The notes under the pieces: generated by a model
Database searches by the model: none
What the model saw: the letters and a program-made list of their open reading frames with translations, nothing else
What the model was told of the DNA's origin: nothing
In this document: positions 8,715 to 21,727 of the stretch, piece after piece
Position numbering within the stretch: position 1 is the stretch's first letter
Layout of the letters: each line of letters opens with the position of its first letter
Program-made: the position numbers and the translations under genes
Assembly: GCA_951394045.1 (NCBI GenBank)
Contig: OX596003.1
Coordinates: forward strand, 12,501 to 76,500
Source of the DNA: Nitzschia sp. DOCU1
Taxonomy: Eukaryota > Bacillariophyta > Bacillariophyceae > Bacillariales > Bacillariaceae
Direction: 5' to 3'
DNA length: 64,000 bases

Positions 8715-9674
8715 ATGAGTCTACTTATAATAGGAGGAACCGGTACATTAGGCCGTCAAGTCGTTTTACAAGCTCTTACAAAAGGGTATCAAGTTCGTTG
8801 TTTAGTTCGTAATTTCAGAAAAGCAAGTTTTTTAAAAGAATGGGGAGTTGAATTAGTTTATGGTGACTTAACGCGTCCTGAAACAATTCCGCCTTGTTTA
8901 AAGGGAATTACCGCTATCATTGATGCCTCTACAAGTCGACCCAATGAATTGGATTCTTTAAAAAAAGTTGATTGGGATGGGAAACTTTGTTTAATTGAAG
9001 CTGCAAAAGTGGCGAATATTAAACGATTTATCTTTTTTTCAGCACAAAATGTAGAACAATTTCAAAGTATTCCTTTGATGAAACTTAAATATGGAATTGA
9101 GACAAAACTGAAAGAATCCGGAATTCCATATACAATATTTCGATTAACAGGGTTTTATCAAGGTCTAATTGAACAATATGCAATACCGATTCTAGAAAAC
9201 TTACCAATTTGGGTAACCAATGAAAATACATATATTTCTTACATGGATACACAAGATATTGCTAAGTTTTGTCTAAGAGCTTTACAAATTCCTCAAACAG
9301 CAAATCAAACATTCTTTTTAAGTGGATTAAAAGGATGGGTTTCATCAGAAATTATTAGTTTATGCGAACAATTAGCAGGTCAAACCGCAGATGTTCAACG
9401 TGTTCCGTTAACAGTTTTAAAATTAGTTAGTAATTTCTTTGGATTCTTCGAATGGGGTCAAAATATTAGTGATCGGTTAGCCTTTGTTGAAATTTTAAAT
9501 ACAGAGAATAATTTTTCAAAATCAACCTTTGATTTATATAAATTATTTAAAGTTGATGCTGAAGAAATCATTCAACTGGATGATTATTTCTTAGAATATT
9601 TTATTAGGTTATTAAAACGTTTAAGAGATATAAATTTCGAAGATGTACAAAAACAAAAAAATCTAATTATTTAA
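8715..9674 (+). CDS. ycf39: Ycf39, NAD(P)-binding SDR-like protein
   Basis: A 319-residue member of the atypical short-chain dehydrogenase family. The dinucleotide-binding GGTGTLGRQV is at residues 7-16 and the NmrA-like fold continues through SAQNVEQF and the GFYQGLIEQYAIPIL region. Ycf39 and its cyanobacterial relative act in chlorophyll delivery and D1 synthesis during PSII assembly. It starts 13 bases after cbbX and ends 7 bases before ycf41, so the three are probably co-transcribed. Confidence 0.92.
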   Translation: MSLLIIGGTGTLGRQVVLQALTKGYQVRCLVRNFRKASFLKEWGVELVYGDLTRPETIPPCLKGITAIIDASTSRPNELDSLKKVDWDGKLCLIEAAKVANIKRFIFFSAQNVEQFQSIPLMKLKYGIETKLKESGIPYTIFRLTGFYQGLIEQYAIPILENLPIWVTNENTYISYMDTQDIAKFCLRALQIPQTANQTFFLSGLKGWVSSEIISLCEQLAGQTADVQRVPLTVLKLVSNFFGFFEWGQNISDRLAFVEILNTENNFSKSTFDLYKLFKVDAEEIIQLDDYFLEYFIRLLKRLRDINFEDVQKQKNLII

Positions 9675-9681
9675 TTTTAGC

Positions 9682-10017
9682 ATGGTAAATACGAATTATT
9701 TTTCCGGTATAGTTAAAATTTTAGAAACTCCTAAAACTTGTTTTTTTGATTCTGAAACACAAGTTACACGATTTCAAGTGGAAATTTCACAAAAGAGAAA
9801 GAATAGTATTATCTCCTTATTGATTTGGGGAAATTTAGGGAAGGAAGTTCAAAAATTTTATAAACAAAATGATTATATTTTGATTGAAGGCTATACTTCA
9901 ATTCGCCCAAAGCAAAATCTTAAATCAAGTCTTAAAAATTCTAAACAAGTTTTTATAACCGTTGTCAAAGTTTATCCAATTTTGTTAGATACCAATCGGA
10001 TTTCAACAAAACTATAA
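9682..10017 (+). CDS. ycf41: Ycf41, single-strand-binding-like OB-fold protein
   Basis: A 111-residue protein with SSB-like features: an N-terminal beta strand FSGIVKILE, TRFQVEISQ, SIISLLIWGNLGKEVQKFYK and YILIEGYTSIR, the order of strands seen in SSB/PriB OB folds. This matches Ycf41 of red-lineage plastids; its function is not established, though DNA binding is plausible. It lies 7 bases after ycf39. Confidence 0.75.
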   Translation: MVNTNYFSGIVKILETPKTCFFDSETQVTRFQVEISQKRKNSIISLLIWGNLGKEVQKFYKQNDYILIEGYTSIRPKQNLKSSLKNSKQVFITVVKVYPILLDTNRISTKL

Positions 10018-10110
10018 AAGTCGAGATAATTTTTATGGAATTAAATAGTTCAGAATCATTTTATTTTAGTATAATTAATAGTATTCAAAATAATTTTTAA
10101 GAAAAATTAA

Positions 10111-10227
10111 ATGCTAACTTTAAAAATTTTGGTTTACACAACTGTTATCTTTTTTGTTTCCTTATTTATTTTTGGTCTTCTTTCAGGGGATCCATCACGA
10201 AATCCAAACCGTAAAGATTTCGAATAA
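10111..10227 (+). CDS. psbI: Photosystem II protein PsbI
   Basis: A 38-residue single-span protein ([20 protein letters not shown] then [18 protein letters not shown]). The [12 protein letters not shown] tail is diagnostic for PsbI, a PSII core subunit next to D1. A strong hairpin follows. Confidence 0.97.
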   Translation: MLTLKILVYTTVIFFVSLFIFGLLSGDPSRNPNRKDFE

Positions 10228-10240
10228 TTGATAATTATTG

Positions 10241-10289
10241 AAAACTTTCAAACTTGATATTCGTATTCCGAATCAGTTTGAAAGTTTTT
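10241..10289 (+). terminator. Hairpin after psbI
   Basis: AAAACTTTCAAACT faces AGTTTGAAAGTTTT, with an inner ATTCG/CGAAT stem and a small bulge, then a T run. It starts 14 bases after the psbI stop and separates psbI from psaF. Confidence 0.8.
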
Positions 10290-10402
10290 AACAGTTCCAA
10301 ATTTAATATTTTTTTTCTTAAAACTATACTACTATATATAATAGTAATTTTAGTTTTTTTAAAATTTTTACCAAATACTACATTTAAACATTTAATCAAA
10401 TA

Positions 10403-10960
10403 ATGAAACGTTTTAATTTAATAGCTCTATTGTTTGCAGTCTTATTAGTTTTTACACCCGATCAAGCTCTAGCAGATGTTGGCGGCTTAACAAAATGTAG
10501 TGAATCACCTGCATTTGCAAAACGGTTAAAAACAAGTGTTAAAAAATTAGAGTTAAGAATGTCTCAATATGAAGCAGACTCACCTCCCGCGTTAGCATTA
10601 CAACAACAAATCGATCGAACACAAAGTCGTTTTGATAAATATAGTCGTTCTGAATTATTATGTGGAGCCGATGGTTTACCTCATTTAATTGCAGATGGTC
10701 GTTGGAGTCACTCAGCTGAATTTATTCTTCCAGGATTCGGATTTATTTATATTTCTGGATGGATTGGTTGGGTTGGTCGTAAATATCTTCGTGCTGTAAG
10801 TACAACAAAAAATCCAGCGGAAAGCGAAATTATTATTAATGTACCTTTAGCTTTAAAAATTATGACTACTGGATACATTTGGCCTATTTCAGCATGGCAA
10901 GAATTAATTAGCGGTGACTTAGTTGCTTCTAAAGACGAAGTAACCGTATCACCACGTTAG
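10403..10960 (+). CDS. psaF: Photosystem I subunit III (PsaF)
   Basis: A 185-residue PSI subunit. Residues 1-24 are a Sec-type signal peptide (basic MKR, hydrophobic core, cleavage after QALA), sending the N-terminal domain to the lumen. The mature part starts DVGGLTKC and has the basic, lysine-rich helix (KRLKTSVKKLELRM) that in eukaryotes docks plastocyanin or cytochrome c6. A membrane span follows (ILPGFGFIYISGWIGWVG). It is followed by psaJ after 54 bases, the usual psaF-psaJ pair. Confidence 0.97.
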   Translation: MKRFNLIALLFAVLLVFTPDQALADVGGLTKCSESPAFAKRLKTSVKKLELRMSQYEADSPPALALQQQIDRTQSRFDKYSRSELLCGADGLPHLIADGRWSHSAEFILPGFGFIYISGWIGWVGRKYLRAVSTTKNPAESEIIINVPLALKIMTTGYIWPISAWQELISGDLVASKDEVTVSPR

Positions 10961-11014
10961 TTTGTTCTAATTATTTCGTAATATTCACTATATTTCAATT
11001 TAAATTAATTTTCT

Positions 11015-11140
11015 ATGGAAGACTTACAAAAATATTTATCAACGGCTCCTGTTCTTTTAACAATTTGGATGACCTTTACAGCAGGGTTTATTATTGAAAT
11101 TAATCGTTTTTTCCCAGATATGTTAGGATTATACTTTTAA
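11015..11140 (+). CDS. psaJ: Photosystem I subunit IX (PsaJ)
   Basis: A 41-residue single-span protein ([20 protein letters not shown] then [21 protein letters not shown]). The F-x-P-D tail is the PsaJ pattern. PsaJ stabilises PsaF in PSI. Confidence 0.97.
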   Translation: MEDLQKYLSTAPVLLTIWMTFTAGFIIEINRFFPDMLGLYF

Positions 11141-11165
11141 ACAGTTATTTTTTAAATAACTGTTT
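11139..11165 (+). terminator. Hairpin overlapping the psaJ stop
   Basis: A 12-bp perfect stem (11139-11150 with 11154-11165) and a 3-base loop, followed by T residues. The stem begins inside the psaJ stop codon. A likely terminator of psaF-psaJ. Confidence 0.8.
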
Positions 11166-11359
11166 TTTAACCCTATTTCAAGTATCATTTTTTGAACGTT
11201 AGTAATTTTTTATTCGACTTTAAATTTTTTATAAAATTTCTTTCAAAAATGTATAATTATATTTTGAAAACTCATATGTAACAGATACACTTCAAATTTT
11301 TGTTCGTTATTTGGTTATGAGGGTTTCATAGATTTATCTCCCAACAAGGAGAACTATTA

Positions 11360-13618
11360 ATGGCAATAAGCTCAACCGATCGTCGTGCAAAAAATGTTCA
11401 AGTTTTTGTTGAGAAAGACGCAGTCGAAACTAGTTTTGCTAAATGGGCACAACCTGGTCATTTTTCTAGAACATTAGCAAAAGGTCCAAAAACAACGACT
11501 TGGATTTGGAACTTACATGCGGATGCTCATGATTTTGATAGCCAAACTAACTCGTTAGAAGAAGTTTCTCGTAAAATCTTTAGTGCACACTTTGGACAAT
11601 TAGCAATTATTTTCTTATGGATTAGTGGTATGCATTTTCATGGGGCATACTTCTCTAATTATTCTGCTTGGTTAAATGACCCAGTGAATATTAAGCAAAG
11701 TTCCCAAGTGGTTTGGCCAATTGTAGGTCAAGAAATCTTAAATGGGGATGTTGGTGGTAATTTCCAAGGTGTTCAAACAACTTCTGGTTGGTTCCAAATG
11801 TGGCGTGCAGAAGGAATTACAAGTGAAGTAGAATTATACTGGACTGCAATTGGTGGTTTAGCAATGTCAGCAATTATGTTATTTGCTGGTTGGTTCCACT
11901 ATCATAAAGCAGCTCCAAAATTAGAATGGTTCCAGAATGCTGAATCAATGATGAACCATCATTTAGCAGGTTTATTAGGTTTAGGCTGTTTATCATGGTC
12001 TGGTCACCAAATTCATATTGCATTACCAATCAATAAACTATTAGATGCTGGTGTTGCACCACAAGAAATTCCATTACCTCATGAATTTTTAATTAATCGT
12101 GAATTAATGGCTCAATTATATCCAAGTTTTTCAAAAGGATTAGCACCATTTTTTGGTGGTCAATGGGGTGAATATTCAGATTTCTTAACATTTAAAGGTG
12201 GTTTAAACCCTGTTACAGGTGGTTTATGGTTAAGTGATATCGCACACCATCATTTAGCATTAGCTGTTTTATTCATTGTAGCTGGACATATGTACCGGAC
12301 AAACTGGGGTATTGGTCACAGCATGAAAGAAATTTTAGAAGCACATAAAGGTCCATTTACAGGTGAAGGTCATAAAGGTTTATACGAGATCTTAACAACA
12401 TCATGGCATGCACAATTAGCAATTAATTTAGCTATGATGGGATCATTAAGTATTATTGTAGCTCACCATATGTATGCAATGCCTCCATATCCATACATTG
12501 CTACGGATTATGCAACACAACTTTCGTTATTCACACATCATATGTGGATTGGTGGATTCTGTGTTGTCGGTGGTGCAGCACATGGTGCAATTTTTATGGT
12601 TCGTGACTACACACCTGCGAATAATTACAATAACTTATTAGATCGTGTTTTACGTCATCGTGATGCTATCATTTCACATTTAAATTGGGTTTGTATCTTC
12701 TTAGGTTGTCATGCCTTTGGATTCTATATTCATAATGATACAATGAGAGCTTTAGGACGTCCGCAGGATATGTTCTCGGATAAAGCGATTCAATTACAAC
12801 CAATTTTTGCACAATGGATTCAAAATATTCATTTATTAGCACCTGGTACAACAGCTCCAAATGCATTAGCAACAACAAGTTACGCATTTGGTGGTGAAGT
12901 TGTAGAAGTAGGTGGTAAAATTGCAATGATGCCTATTAAATTAGGAACAGCTGATTTCATGGTACATCATATTCATGCATTTACAATTCATGTTACCGTT
13001 TTAATTTTATTAAAAGGTGTATTATATGCACGTAGTTCAAAATTAATTCCGGATAAAGCAAACTTAGGTTTCCGTTTCCCTTGTGATGGTCCAGGCCGTG
13101 GTGGTACATGTCAAAGTTCAAGTTGGGATCATGTCTTCTTAGGTTTATTCTGGATGTATAACTCAATCTCTGTAGTTATTTTCCACTTCAGTTGGAAAAT
13201 GCAATCTGATGTTTGGGGAACAATTGCGCCAGATGGTAGTATTTCACATATTACAGGTGGTAATTTTGCAAAAAGTGCTATTACAATTAATGGATGGTTA
13301 CGTGACTTCTTATGGTCACAAGCGTCACAAGTAATTCAATCATATGGATCGGCTTCATCGGCATATGGTTTAATCTTCTTAGGAGCGCACTTTATTTGGG
13401 CATTTAGCTTAATGTTCTTATTTAGTGGTCGCGGTTACTGGCAAGAATTAATTGAGTCAATCGTTTGGGCACATAATAAATTAAATTTTGCTCCAGCAAT
13501 TCAACCACGTGCATTAAGTATTACTCAAGGTCGTGCTGTTGGTTTAGCTCATTATTTACTGGGTGGTATTGGAACAACTTGGTCATTCTTCCTAGCACGT
13601 GCAATATCTATCAGTTAA
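11360..13618 (+). CDS. psaA: Photosystem I P700 apoprotein A1
   Basis: A 752-residue, eleven-span reaction centre protein that with PsaB binds P700, the electron-transfer chlorophylls, phylloquinone and the FX cluster. The FX-binding loop [18 protein letters not shown] is present with both cysteines, as are the many chlorophyll-ligand histidines. Full length. A clear AAGGAG ribosome binding site precedes the ATG. psaB follows after 91 bases, as in nearly all plastids. Confidence 0.99.
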   Translation: MAISSTDRRAKNVQVFVEKDAVETSFAKWAQPGHFSRTLAKGPKTTTWIWNLHADAHDFDSQTNSLEEVSRKIFSAHFGQLAIIFLWISGMHFHGAYFSNYSAWLNDPVNIKQSSQVVWPIVGQEILNGDVGGNFQGVQTTSGWFQMWRAEGITSEVELYWTAIGGLAMSAIMLFAGWFHYHKAAPKLEWFQNAESMMNHHLAGLLGLGCLSWSGHQIHIALPINKLLDAGVAPQEIPLPHEFLINRELMAQLYPSFSKGLAPFFGGQWGEYSDFLTFKGGLNPVTGGLWLSDIAHHHLALAVLFIVAGHMYRTNWGIGHSMKEILEAHKGPFTGEGHKGLYEILTTSWHAQLAINLAMMGSLSIIVAHHMYAMPPYPYIATDYATQLSLFTHHMWIGGFCVVGGAAHGAIFMVRDYTPANNYNNLLDRVLRHRDAIISHLNWVCIFLGCHAFGFYIHNDTMRALGRPQDMFSDKAIQLQPIFAQWIQNIHLLAPGTTAPNALATTSYAFGGEVVEVGGKIAMMPIKLGTADFMVHHIHAFTIHVTVLILLKGVLYARSSKLIPDKANLGFRFPCDGPGRGGTCQSSSWDHVFLGLFWMYNSISVVIFHFSWKMQSDVWGTIAPDGSISHITGGNFAKSAITINGWLRDFLWSQASQVIQSYGSASSAYGLIFLGAHFIWAFSLMFLFSGRGYWQELIESIVWAHNKLNFAPAIQPRALSITQGRAVGLAHYLLGGIGTTWSFFLARAISIS

Positions 13619-13709
13619 CCAATAGAGTCAAATTCAATTAGCTCATCTTAAAAATAATTACTATTTTTATTTCTAACTAAAATTTATATAAATAAGGTAT
13701 TTAATAATT

Positions 13710-15911
13710 ATGGCAACTAAATTCCCAAAATTTAGCCAAGCCCTAGCACAAGATCCAGCAACTAGAAGAATCTGGTATGGAATTGCAACCGCTCATGATT
13801 TAGAAGCTCATGACGGTATGACAGAAGAAAATTTATATCAAAAAATTTTTGCATCACATTTCGGTCATTTAGCAATTATTTTCTTATGGACTTCTGGTAA
13901 TCTTTTCCATGTTGCTTGGCAAGGAAACTTTGAAAAATGGGTAGGCAATCCATTAAAAGTAAAACCAATTGCGCATGCTATCTGGGATCCGCATTTTGGA
14001 GACTCAGCATTAAAAGCATTTAGTAAAGGTAACACTTATCCAGTAAATATTGCATACTCGGGTGTATATCATTGGTGGTATACTATTGGATTCCGTACAA
14101 ATCAAGAATTATATGCGGGTTCGATTGGTTTATTACTATTATCATGTGTTTTATTATTTGCTGGTTGGTTACATTTACAACCAAAATTCCGTCCAAGTTT
14201 ATCTTGGTTTAAAAATAATGAATCACGATTAAATCACCATTTATCTGGTTTATTAGGTGTTAGTTCTTTAGCTTGGACTGGTCACTTAGTTCACGTAGCA
14301 ATTCCTGCATCACGAGGAGTTCATGTTGGTTGGGATAATTTCTTAACAACTCCACCTCATCCAGCAGGTTTAACACCGTTCTATACAGGTAATTGGACGG
14401 TATATGCGGAAAATCCAGATAGTGCTAGTCATGTATATGGAACAAGTGAAGGTGCTGGTACAGCAATTTTAACATTCTTAGGTGGTTTCCATCCTCAATC
14501 ACAATCATTATGGTTAAGTGATATTGCTCATCATCAATTAGCTATTGCGGTTGTATTTATTGTTGCTGGTCATATGTACCGTACTAATTTCGGTATTGGT
14601 CACAACATGAAAGAAATTTTAGATGCTCACCGTCCTCCAGGAGGTCGATTAGGAGCAGGTCATGTTGGCTTATTCGAGACAATTACAAATTCACTACATA
14701 TGCAGTTAGGGTTAGCTCTAGCATGTTTAGGTGTTGCTACGTCATTAACAGCTCAACACATCTATGCATTAACACCATACGCATTCTTATCAAAAGATTT
14801 TACAACAGAAGCTGCTTTATATACACATCATCAATATATTGCTGGATTCTTAATGGTTGGTGCATTTGCACATGGTGCAATATTCTTCGTTCGTGATTAC
14901 GATCCAGAATTAAATAAAAACAATGTTTTAGCAAGAATGTTAGAACATAAAGAAGCAATCATTTCACACTTAAGTTGGGCATCTTTATTCTTAGGTTTCC
15001 ATACATTAGGTTTATATATTCATAACGATACTGTTGTTGCATTTGGTCAACCAGAAAAACAAATTTTATTTGAACCAGTATTTGCAGAGTATATTCAAGC
15101 AGCATCTGGAAAAGCTGTATACGAGTTTAACGTTTTATTATCATCTTCAACAAGTCCAGCTACAGTAGCAGGTAATCAAGTTTGGTTACCAGGTTGGTTA
15201 GAAGCTATTAATAATGACAAAAACGACTTATTCTTAACAATTGGTCCTGGTGACTTCTTAGTTCACCATGCTATTGCGTTAGGTTTACATGTAACAGCTT
15301 TAATTCTGGTAAAAGGTGCTTTAGATGCACGTGGATCAAAATTAATGCCAGATAAAAAAGATTTTGGATATAGTTTCCCTTGTGACGGTCCAGGTCGTGG
15401 TGGTACCTGTGATATTTCAGCTTGGGATGCATTCTATTTAGCAATGTTCTGGATGTTAAATACAATTGGTTGGGTAACCTTCTATTGGCACTGGAAACAT
15501 ATGACTATTTGGGGTGGTAACCCTGGTCAGTTTAATGAATCTTCAAATTACATCATGGGTTGGTTAAGAGATTACTTATGGTTAAACTCATCACCATTAA
15601 TCAATGGTTATAACCCATTTGGTATGAATAACTTATCTGTTTGGGCATGGACATTCTTATTTGCTCACTTAATTTGGGCAACAGGTTTCATGTTCTTAAT
15701 CTCATGGCGTGGTTACTGGCAAGAATTAATTGAGACATTAGTTTGGGCTCATGAACGTACTCCACTTGCAAATTTAATTCGTTGGCGTGATAAACCCGTT
15801 GCGTTATCAATTGTTCAAGCGCGTTTAGTCGGTTTAGTACACTTTGCAGTTGGTTATATTTTAACTTATGCATCGTTTGTTATTGCATCGACTTCAGGTA
15901 AATTTGCATAA
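13710..15911 (+). CDS. psaB: Photosystem I P700 apoprotein A2
   Basis: A 733-residue partner of PsaA. The FX loop is [18 protein letters not shown]. Start [20 protein letters not shown] is the normal PsaB N-terminus. A strong hairpin ends the psaA-psaB unit. Confidence 0.99.
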   Translation: MATKFPKFSQALAQDPATRRIWYGIATAHDLEAHDGMTEENLYQKIFASHFGHLAIIFLWTSGNLFHVAWQGNFEKWVGNPLKVKPIAHAIWDPHFGDSALKAFSKGNTYPVNIAYSGVYHWWYTIGFRTNQELYAGSIGLLLLSCVLLFAGWLHLQPKFRPSLSWFKNNESRLNHHLSGLLGVSSLAWTGHLVHVAIPASRGVHVGWDNFLTTPPHPAGLTPFYTGNWTVYAENPDSASHVYGTSEGAGTAILTFLGGFHPQSQSLWLSDIAHHQLAIAVVFIVAGHMYRTNFGIGHNMKEILDAHRPPGGRLGAGHVGLFETITNSLHMQLGLALACLGVATSLTAQHIYALTPYAFLSKDFTTEAALYTHHQYIAGFLMVGAFAHGAIFFVRDYDPELNKNNVLARMLEHKEAIISHLSWASLFLGFHTLGLYIHNDTVVAFGQPEKQILFEPVFAEYIQAASGKAVYEFNVLLSSSTSPATVAGNQVWLPGWLEAINNDKNDLFLTIGPGDFLVHHAIALGLHVTALILVKGALDARGSKLMPDKKDFGYSFPCDGPGRGGTCDISAWDAFYLAMFWMLNTIGWVTFYWHWKHMTIWGGNPGQFNESSNYIMGWLRDYLWLNSSPLINGYNPFGMNNLSVWAWTFLFAHLIWATGFMFLISWRGYWQELIETLVWAHERTPLANLIRWRDKPVALSIVQARLVGLVHFAVGYILTYASFVIASTSGKFA

Positions 15912-15921
15912 TATCATCTAT

Positions 15922-15961
15922 TATTTAATGAAAAAGTTATTTCTAACTTTTTCATTAAATA
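15922..15961 (+). terminator. Perfect hairpin after psaB
   Basis: 18-base arms (15922-15939 and 15944-15961) with a 4-base loop, 10 bases after the psaB stop. Confidence 0.85.
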
Positions 15962-16133
15962 TTAAGCTAAGATAAAAAAAGTATGGAAAAAGTAATTATT
16001 TTTTAACTTAAATTATAGATCGTAGTTAATTTTTACCATTGTATTTAACTTTATACGATAAAATATAGTTTATAAAGTTAAGTAACAAGAAGCTTAGCGT
16101 AAAGACTCGGTTTAGTACGTATAAGCAAAGCCA

Positions 16134-16897
16134 TCACAAAAACTTTAATTTTTTTCGATTCATGGCTAATTTTTTATGGATTTGAACTTTATAAACAAAT
16201 TGTTGCCCATATCGATAACTGGCAATAATTAGTTTGCTATATCCATAGACTGAAATAGCGATGCCAACGACTCTTCCTATTTTTTCAAATGGAATAATCT
16301 CAATAACTTCGCTCCAAACAATACCGTTTGTACTCCCTGGCATAACAAAACTTAAGCCCGTATTACCATTGGGGTTGGAAAAGGATTTCCGGAACTATAA
16401 ATTTGTTGAAATTCTTTTACCTTCTAAGAAAAGTGCATATGAATGGGCTTGTTTACCCATCATCATGAACCCGACTGCAAATGTTTCTGATAGTGCAGCA
16501 TGGTGTGATAGTCGACCAGTACGGGCCAAAGCTGCTCCGCCACCAGTTATAATTGCGGAGTCTGAAAATAATATACTCATAGAGTAGCATAGTTTACCAG
16601 GGACCGAGTTGGTTCTTATATATCCTCGTGCTGAAGAGGACCCTGTATAAAGACCCGCCATTACAAGTGTCGAATTACCAATAACCCCTGCTATAGATGA
16701 ACCCAATGCTATATAAAAATGTGACCTCGTTGAAAAATCTTCTATTTCCCAACTTTTTAGATGTAAGTCTAACGTTATTGGTTTAGTAGGGTCTATTTCT
16801 CCATCTTCAATTTTTTTTTTAATCGTTCACCCCACTTTACTGCTTGTCTTTGAACAAGCTTCATTAGCATCATTTCATCTTCGAGGATATTGATCAT
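16134..16897 (-). pseudogene. Disrupted ORF of unknown membrane protein between psaB and rbcS
   Basis: No family recognised. From an ATG at 16895-16897 the minus strand encodes MINILEDEMMLMKLVQRQAV and about 15 more residues. The frame is lost at a run of ten A (T10 at 16811-16820 on plus). A reading frame shifted by one continues from there (KIEDGEIDPTKPITLDLHLK...), through a Gly/Ala/Ser-rich hydrophobic part (ALGSSIAGVIGNS, GGGAALARTGRLSHHAAL, AVGFMMMG). It meets a TAG at 16395-16397 and goes on in the same frame to a basic end (KKLAMNRKKLKFL). So about 250 codons are damaged by one frameshift and one in-frame stop. The stretch is visibly richer in G+C than its neighbours, which suggests transfer. 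If the run slips or the TAG is read, it could still be expressed, but decay is simpler. Confidence 0.6.
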
Positions 16898-17103
16898 ACT
16901 AATAAATATAGATTTATTGTGTAACTTTACAAAATGATTTTATATTATAGTTTATGTAATGTATTGAATAGACATGACAAGCGTCAAATGAACAACTATT
17001 TTATTTTATCTACTAACCCTAAGTAATAAATCTTAGGATATTTTTAAATTTTAGAAATATAACTATATAGTAAGGATAACGAAAAAATGAAATATGCATT
17101 TTA
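16898..17103 (-). promoter_or_regulatory. Upstream region of the disrupted ORF with a possible promoter
   Basis: On the minus strand this AT-rich region holds TTGACG (16989-16994) and, 18 bases on, TACATT, a weak match to a plastid promoter pointing at the disrupted ORF. A TATAAT also occurs closer to the ATG, without a partner. Confidence 0.3.
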
Positions 17104-17176
17104 AGATCATAGATATTAAAAATTTAATATCTATGATCTAATGATGTCTTAACTAATTTTGAAATCCAAAATTAGT
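17104..17176 (-). terminator. Two hairpins at the 3' end of rbcL-rbcS
   Basis: A stem with arms 17104-17120 and 17123-17139 lies downstream of rbcS. A second, 10-bp stem (17152-17161 with 17167-17176) overlaps the rbcS stop. They mark the 3' end of the rbcL-rbcS transcript. Confidence 0.75.
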
Positions 17177-17591
17177 AACGACCACCTTCTGGATTAGCTT
17201 GTACACTGTAAGATTTAATAGTGTATTGGATTTTACGACCAGAAGTTTCTGTACGCTCTAAGTAGAAACCTGGCTCACTAGTAGGACGGTTTACGATGAA
17301 CGACATAACACAACTTTCTACACCGTAGCTTGCATCAAATGCATTTAAACGGATGTAACCAGCTGCACATGATTTACGAGCTTCTTTTAATTCGAACATT
17401 ACAGATGCTGGATCTTTAATATCGAATAAAGGTAAACCCCATAATTCCCAGTAGTTATTACGTGGATGTGGATCATCTGTCCACTCAACGTTCATCGCCC
17501 AACCTTTACCGATTGCGTACGTAATTTGTTTTTCAATTTGTTGATCAGTTAAATCTGGTAAAAACGAGAAACAACCTTGTGTAAGTCTCAC
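17172..17591 (-). CDS. rbcS: Rubisco small subunit, form ID
   Basis: A 139-residue small subunit of red-type Rubisco (MRLTQGCFSFLPDLTDQQIE...). Conserved are DDPHPRNNYWELWGLPLFD and the C-terminal extension ending SVQANPEGGRY, which forms the beta hairpins lining the central pore in red-type enzymes. Plastid location of rbcS directly after rbcL is specific to the red lineage. The gap to rbcL is 38 bases with a GGAGT-type ribosome binding site. Confidence 0.98.
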   Translation of the reverse strand: MRLTQGCFSFLPDLTDQQIEKQITYAIGKGWAMNVEWTDDPHPRNNYWELWGLPLFDIKDPASVMFELKEARKSCAAGYIRLNAFDASYGVESCVMSFIVNRPTSEPGFYLERTETSGRKIQYTIKSYSVQANPEGGRY

Positions 17592-17629
17592 TATTCAAAT
17601 ACTCCTTTAATTTTTTTAAAAGTAACTTA

Positions 17630-19170
<1,541 letters not shown>

Positions 19171-19398
19171 CTGACGGTTGAATTTTATTAAAACTAATTA
19201 ACAACCTTACTCTCAATTATAATTCATTTTTATTTTTTACTAGTCTTATAAATTTATTAATATAATCATAACTTTTTAGAATAAAAATATACTAAATTAC
19301 TATATTTTTGCTTTATCTTTCCAAAAATTTTTTATAATTGTATCTAACATTTACTGAAGATAAATTTTGATATAAATATATTTATATTTAAAAAAATT

Positions 19399-20859
19399 AT
19401 GATTAACCAATCGAATAAAGTTTTGAACACAAATATAACAAAACTGGTAAATAAAACTTATCAGTATGGATTTTCAACAAACATTGAAAAAGATATTATT
19501 GAAAAAGGACTTAATGAATCAACGGTTCGATTAATATCCGAAAAAAAGCAGGAACCTCCTTTTTTACTTAATTTTCGTTTAAAAGCTTATAAAAAGTGGA
19601 AACAAATGAAAGAACCTGAGTGGGCATATCTAAAATTTCCTCAAATTAACTACCAAGATGTAAGTTATTATTCTGCTCCCAAGTCTCAAAATAAACTCAA
19701 AGACTTAAACGAAGTTGATCCAGAATTATTAAAAACATTTGAAAAGCTAGGAATTTCTTTAACAGAGCAAAAACGTTTAGCAAACGTTGCAATTGATGCT
19801 GTTTTTGATAGTGTTTCAATTGGAACAACATTCCGAGAAGAATTAAGTAAATGTGGTGTTATTTTTTCTTCTATGTCGGAAGCTATTAATGAGTATCCAG
19901 AATTACTTGAAAAATATTTAGGATCTGTTGTTCCAATAGGTGATAACTATTTTGCTGCCTTAAATTCAGCAGTCTTTACAGATGGATCATTTTGTTATAT
20001 TCCTCAAGATACAATTTGTCCATTGGATCTTTCAACGTATTTTCGAATTAATGATCAAAATGCTGGTCAATTTGAACGAACACTTATTATTGCAGAAAAA
20101 AATAGTTCAGTTAATTATCTAGAAGGTTGTACGGCACCTCAATATGATACAAATCAATTACATGCCGCAATTGTTGAATTGATTGCTTTTGAAAATGCAA
20201 CTATCAAATATTCAACCGTTCAAAATTGGTATTCTGGTAACGAATGGGGAAGTGGAGGTATTTATAACTTTGTAACGAAACGTGGATTATGTGCCGGGAT
20301 GAACTCGAAAATTTCTTGGACTCAAGTTGAAACTGGATCATCAATTACCTGGAAATATCCAAGTTGTATTTTAATGGGAAATAATTCTCAAGGAGAATTT
20401 TATTCAGTAGCATTAACGAACAATTATCAACAAGCTGATACTGGAACAAAAATGATTCATATTGGACAAAATTCACGAAGTCGAATTATTTCCAAAGGTA
20501 TTTCTGCTGGTAAATCGAAAAATAGTTATCGAGGATTAGTAACAGTTACCAATAAAGCTATTGGATCACGAAACTACTCACAATGTGATTCATTGTTAAT
20601 TGGAAATTTATCAAATGCGAATACTTTTCCATATATTTCAGTTCAAAACTCAACAACGAAAATTGAGCATGAAGCCTCAACATCCAAGATTGGTGAAGAA
20701 CAAATTTTCTACTTTTTACAACGTGGTATATCGTTAGAAAAAGCTGTCGAATTAATGATAAGTGGATTTTGCCGTGAAATTTTTACAAAATTACCGTTAG
20801 AATTTGCTGCAGAAGCTGATAAACTATTAACTTTAAAATTAGAAGGAAGTGTTGGATAA
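19399..20859 (+). CDS. sufB: Fe-S cluster assembly scaffold SufB (Ycf24)
   Basis: A 486-residue SufB, scaffold component of the SufBCD complex that builds Fe-S clusters in the plastid stroma for PSI, ferredoxin and others. The core beta-helix domain with [23 protein letters not shown] and the C-terminal [21 protein letters not shown] motif are clear. Full length. Its stop overlaps the sufC start (TAATG), so the two are translationally coupled. A possible promoter (TTGCTT ... TATAAT with a long spacer of 19) lies about 70 bases upstream. Confidence 0.97.
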   Translation: MINQSNKVLNTNITKLVNKTYQYGFSTNIEKDIIEKGLNESTVRLISEKKQEPPFLLNFRLKAYKKWKQMKEPEWAYLKFPQINYQDVSYYSAPKSQNKLKDLNEVDPELLKTFEKLGISLTEQKRLANVAIDAVFDSVSIGTTFREELSKCGVIFSSMSEAINEYPELLEKYLGSVVPIGDNYFAALNSAVFTDGSFCYIPQDTICPLDLSTYFRINDQNAGQFERTLIIAEKNSSVNYLEGCTAPQYDTNQLHAAIVELIAFENATIKYSTVQNWYSGNEWGSGGIYNFVTKRGLCAGMNSKISWTQVETGSSITWKYPSCILMGNNSQGEFYSVALTNNYQQADTGTKMIHIGQNSRSRIISKGISAGKSKNSYRGLVTVTNKAIGSRNYSQCDSLLIGNLSNANTFPYISVQNSTTKIEHEASTSKIGEEQIFYFLQRGISLEKAVELMISGFCREIFTKLPLEFAAEADKLLTLKLEGSVG

Positions 20860-21614
20860 TGAATGTAAATTCTCCTCTTTTAGAAGTCAAAAACTTACAT
20901 GTTTCAATTAATGAAACTGAGATTTTAAAAAATTTAACTTTAACGATTAATAAAGGTGAAATTCATGCAATAATGGGTCCAAATGGATCTGGAAAAAGTA
21001 CTTTTTCAAAAGTTTTAGCGGGTCATCCAGCATATTCGATTTTAAATGGTGAAATTTTATTTAAAGGCTCTAGTATTGTCGATCTTGAACCGGAACAGAG
21101 ATCCCATTTAGGAATTTTTTTAGCCTTTCAATATCCAATTGAAATCCCTGGTGTTAGTAACGAGGATTTTTTAAGGTTAGCTTATAATTCCAAACAGAAA
21201 TTTTACAATAAACCGGAAATGGATCCACTTGAATTCTTAAGTGTTATCAATGAAAAATTAAAACTTGTAAATATGTCCCCGGTATTTTTAAGTCGAAATG
21301 TAAATGAAGGATTTTCGGGTGGAGAAAAAAAACGAAATGAAATTCTTCAAATGATTCTATTAGATTCTGAATTGGCCATTTTGGATGAAACGGATTCAGG
21401 ATTAGATATTGACGCGTTAAAAACGATTTCGATGGGAATTAATACATTTATGAACCCTTCTAAATCTATATTATTAATTACTCATTATCAACGTTTATTA
21501 GATTATATTAAACCCGATTATGTTCATGTATTCCAAAACGGAAAAATTGTTAGAACAGGATCGGCGGAATTAGCAAAAGAATTAGAAAACAAAGGTTATG
21601 AATGGTTACAATAG
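20859..21614 (+). CDS. sufC: Fe-S cluster assembly ATPase SufC (Ycf16)
   Basis: A 251-residue ABC-type ATPase. Walker A GPNGSGKS is at 40-47, the signature is [12 protein letters not shown], Walker B is [12 protein letters not shown]. The switch His is in ILLITHYQR. It powers the SufBCD scaffold. It overlaps sufB by one base. Confidence 0.97.
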   Translation: MNVNSPLLEVKNLHVSINETEILKNLTLTINKGEIHAIMGPNGSGKSTFSKVLAGHPAYSILNGEILFKGSSIVDLEPEQRSHLGIFLAFQYPIEIPGVSNEDFLRLAYNSKQKFYNKPEMDPLEFLSVINEKLKLVNMSPVFLSRNVNEGFSGGEKKRNEILQMILLDSELAILDETDSGLDIDALKTISMGINTFMNPSKSILLITHYQRLLDYIKPDYVHVFQNGKIVRTGSAELAKELENKGYEWLQ

Positions 21615-21727
21615 CTTTCAAAGCTTTTTTATAAAAAACTCCCTAAAGCTGTTTAAAATCTTTTATAATGCTAGGTGTTCCTGTATATTTTTTAATATTG
21701 GGTAATTCACTAAATTAGTTAGATTTT

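Noticed and set aside
16261..16587. A 108-codon plus-strand frame opposite the disrupted ORF
   Set aside because: Its composition looks like an antisense shadow, and the minus-strand frame has the better hydrophobic pattern; not certain, but no independent support.
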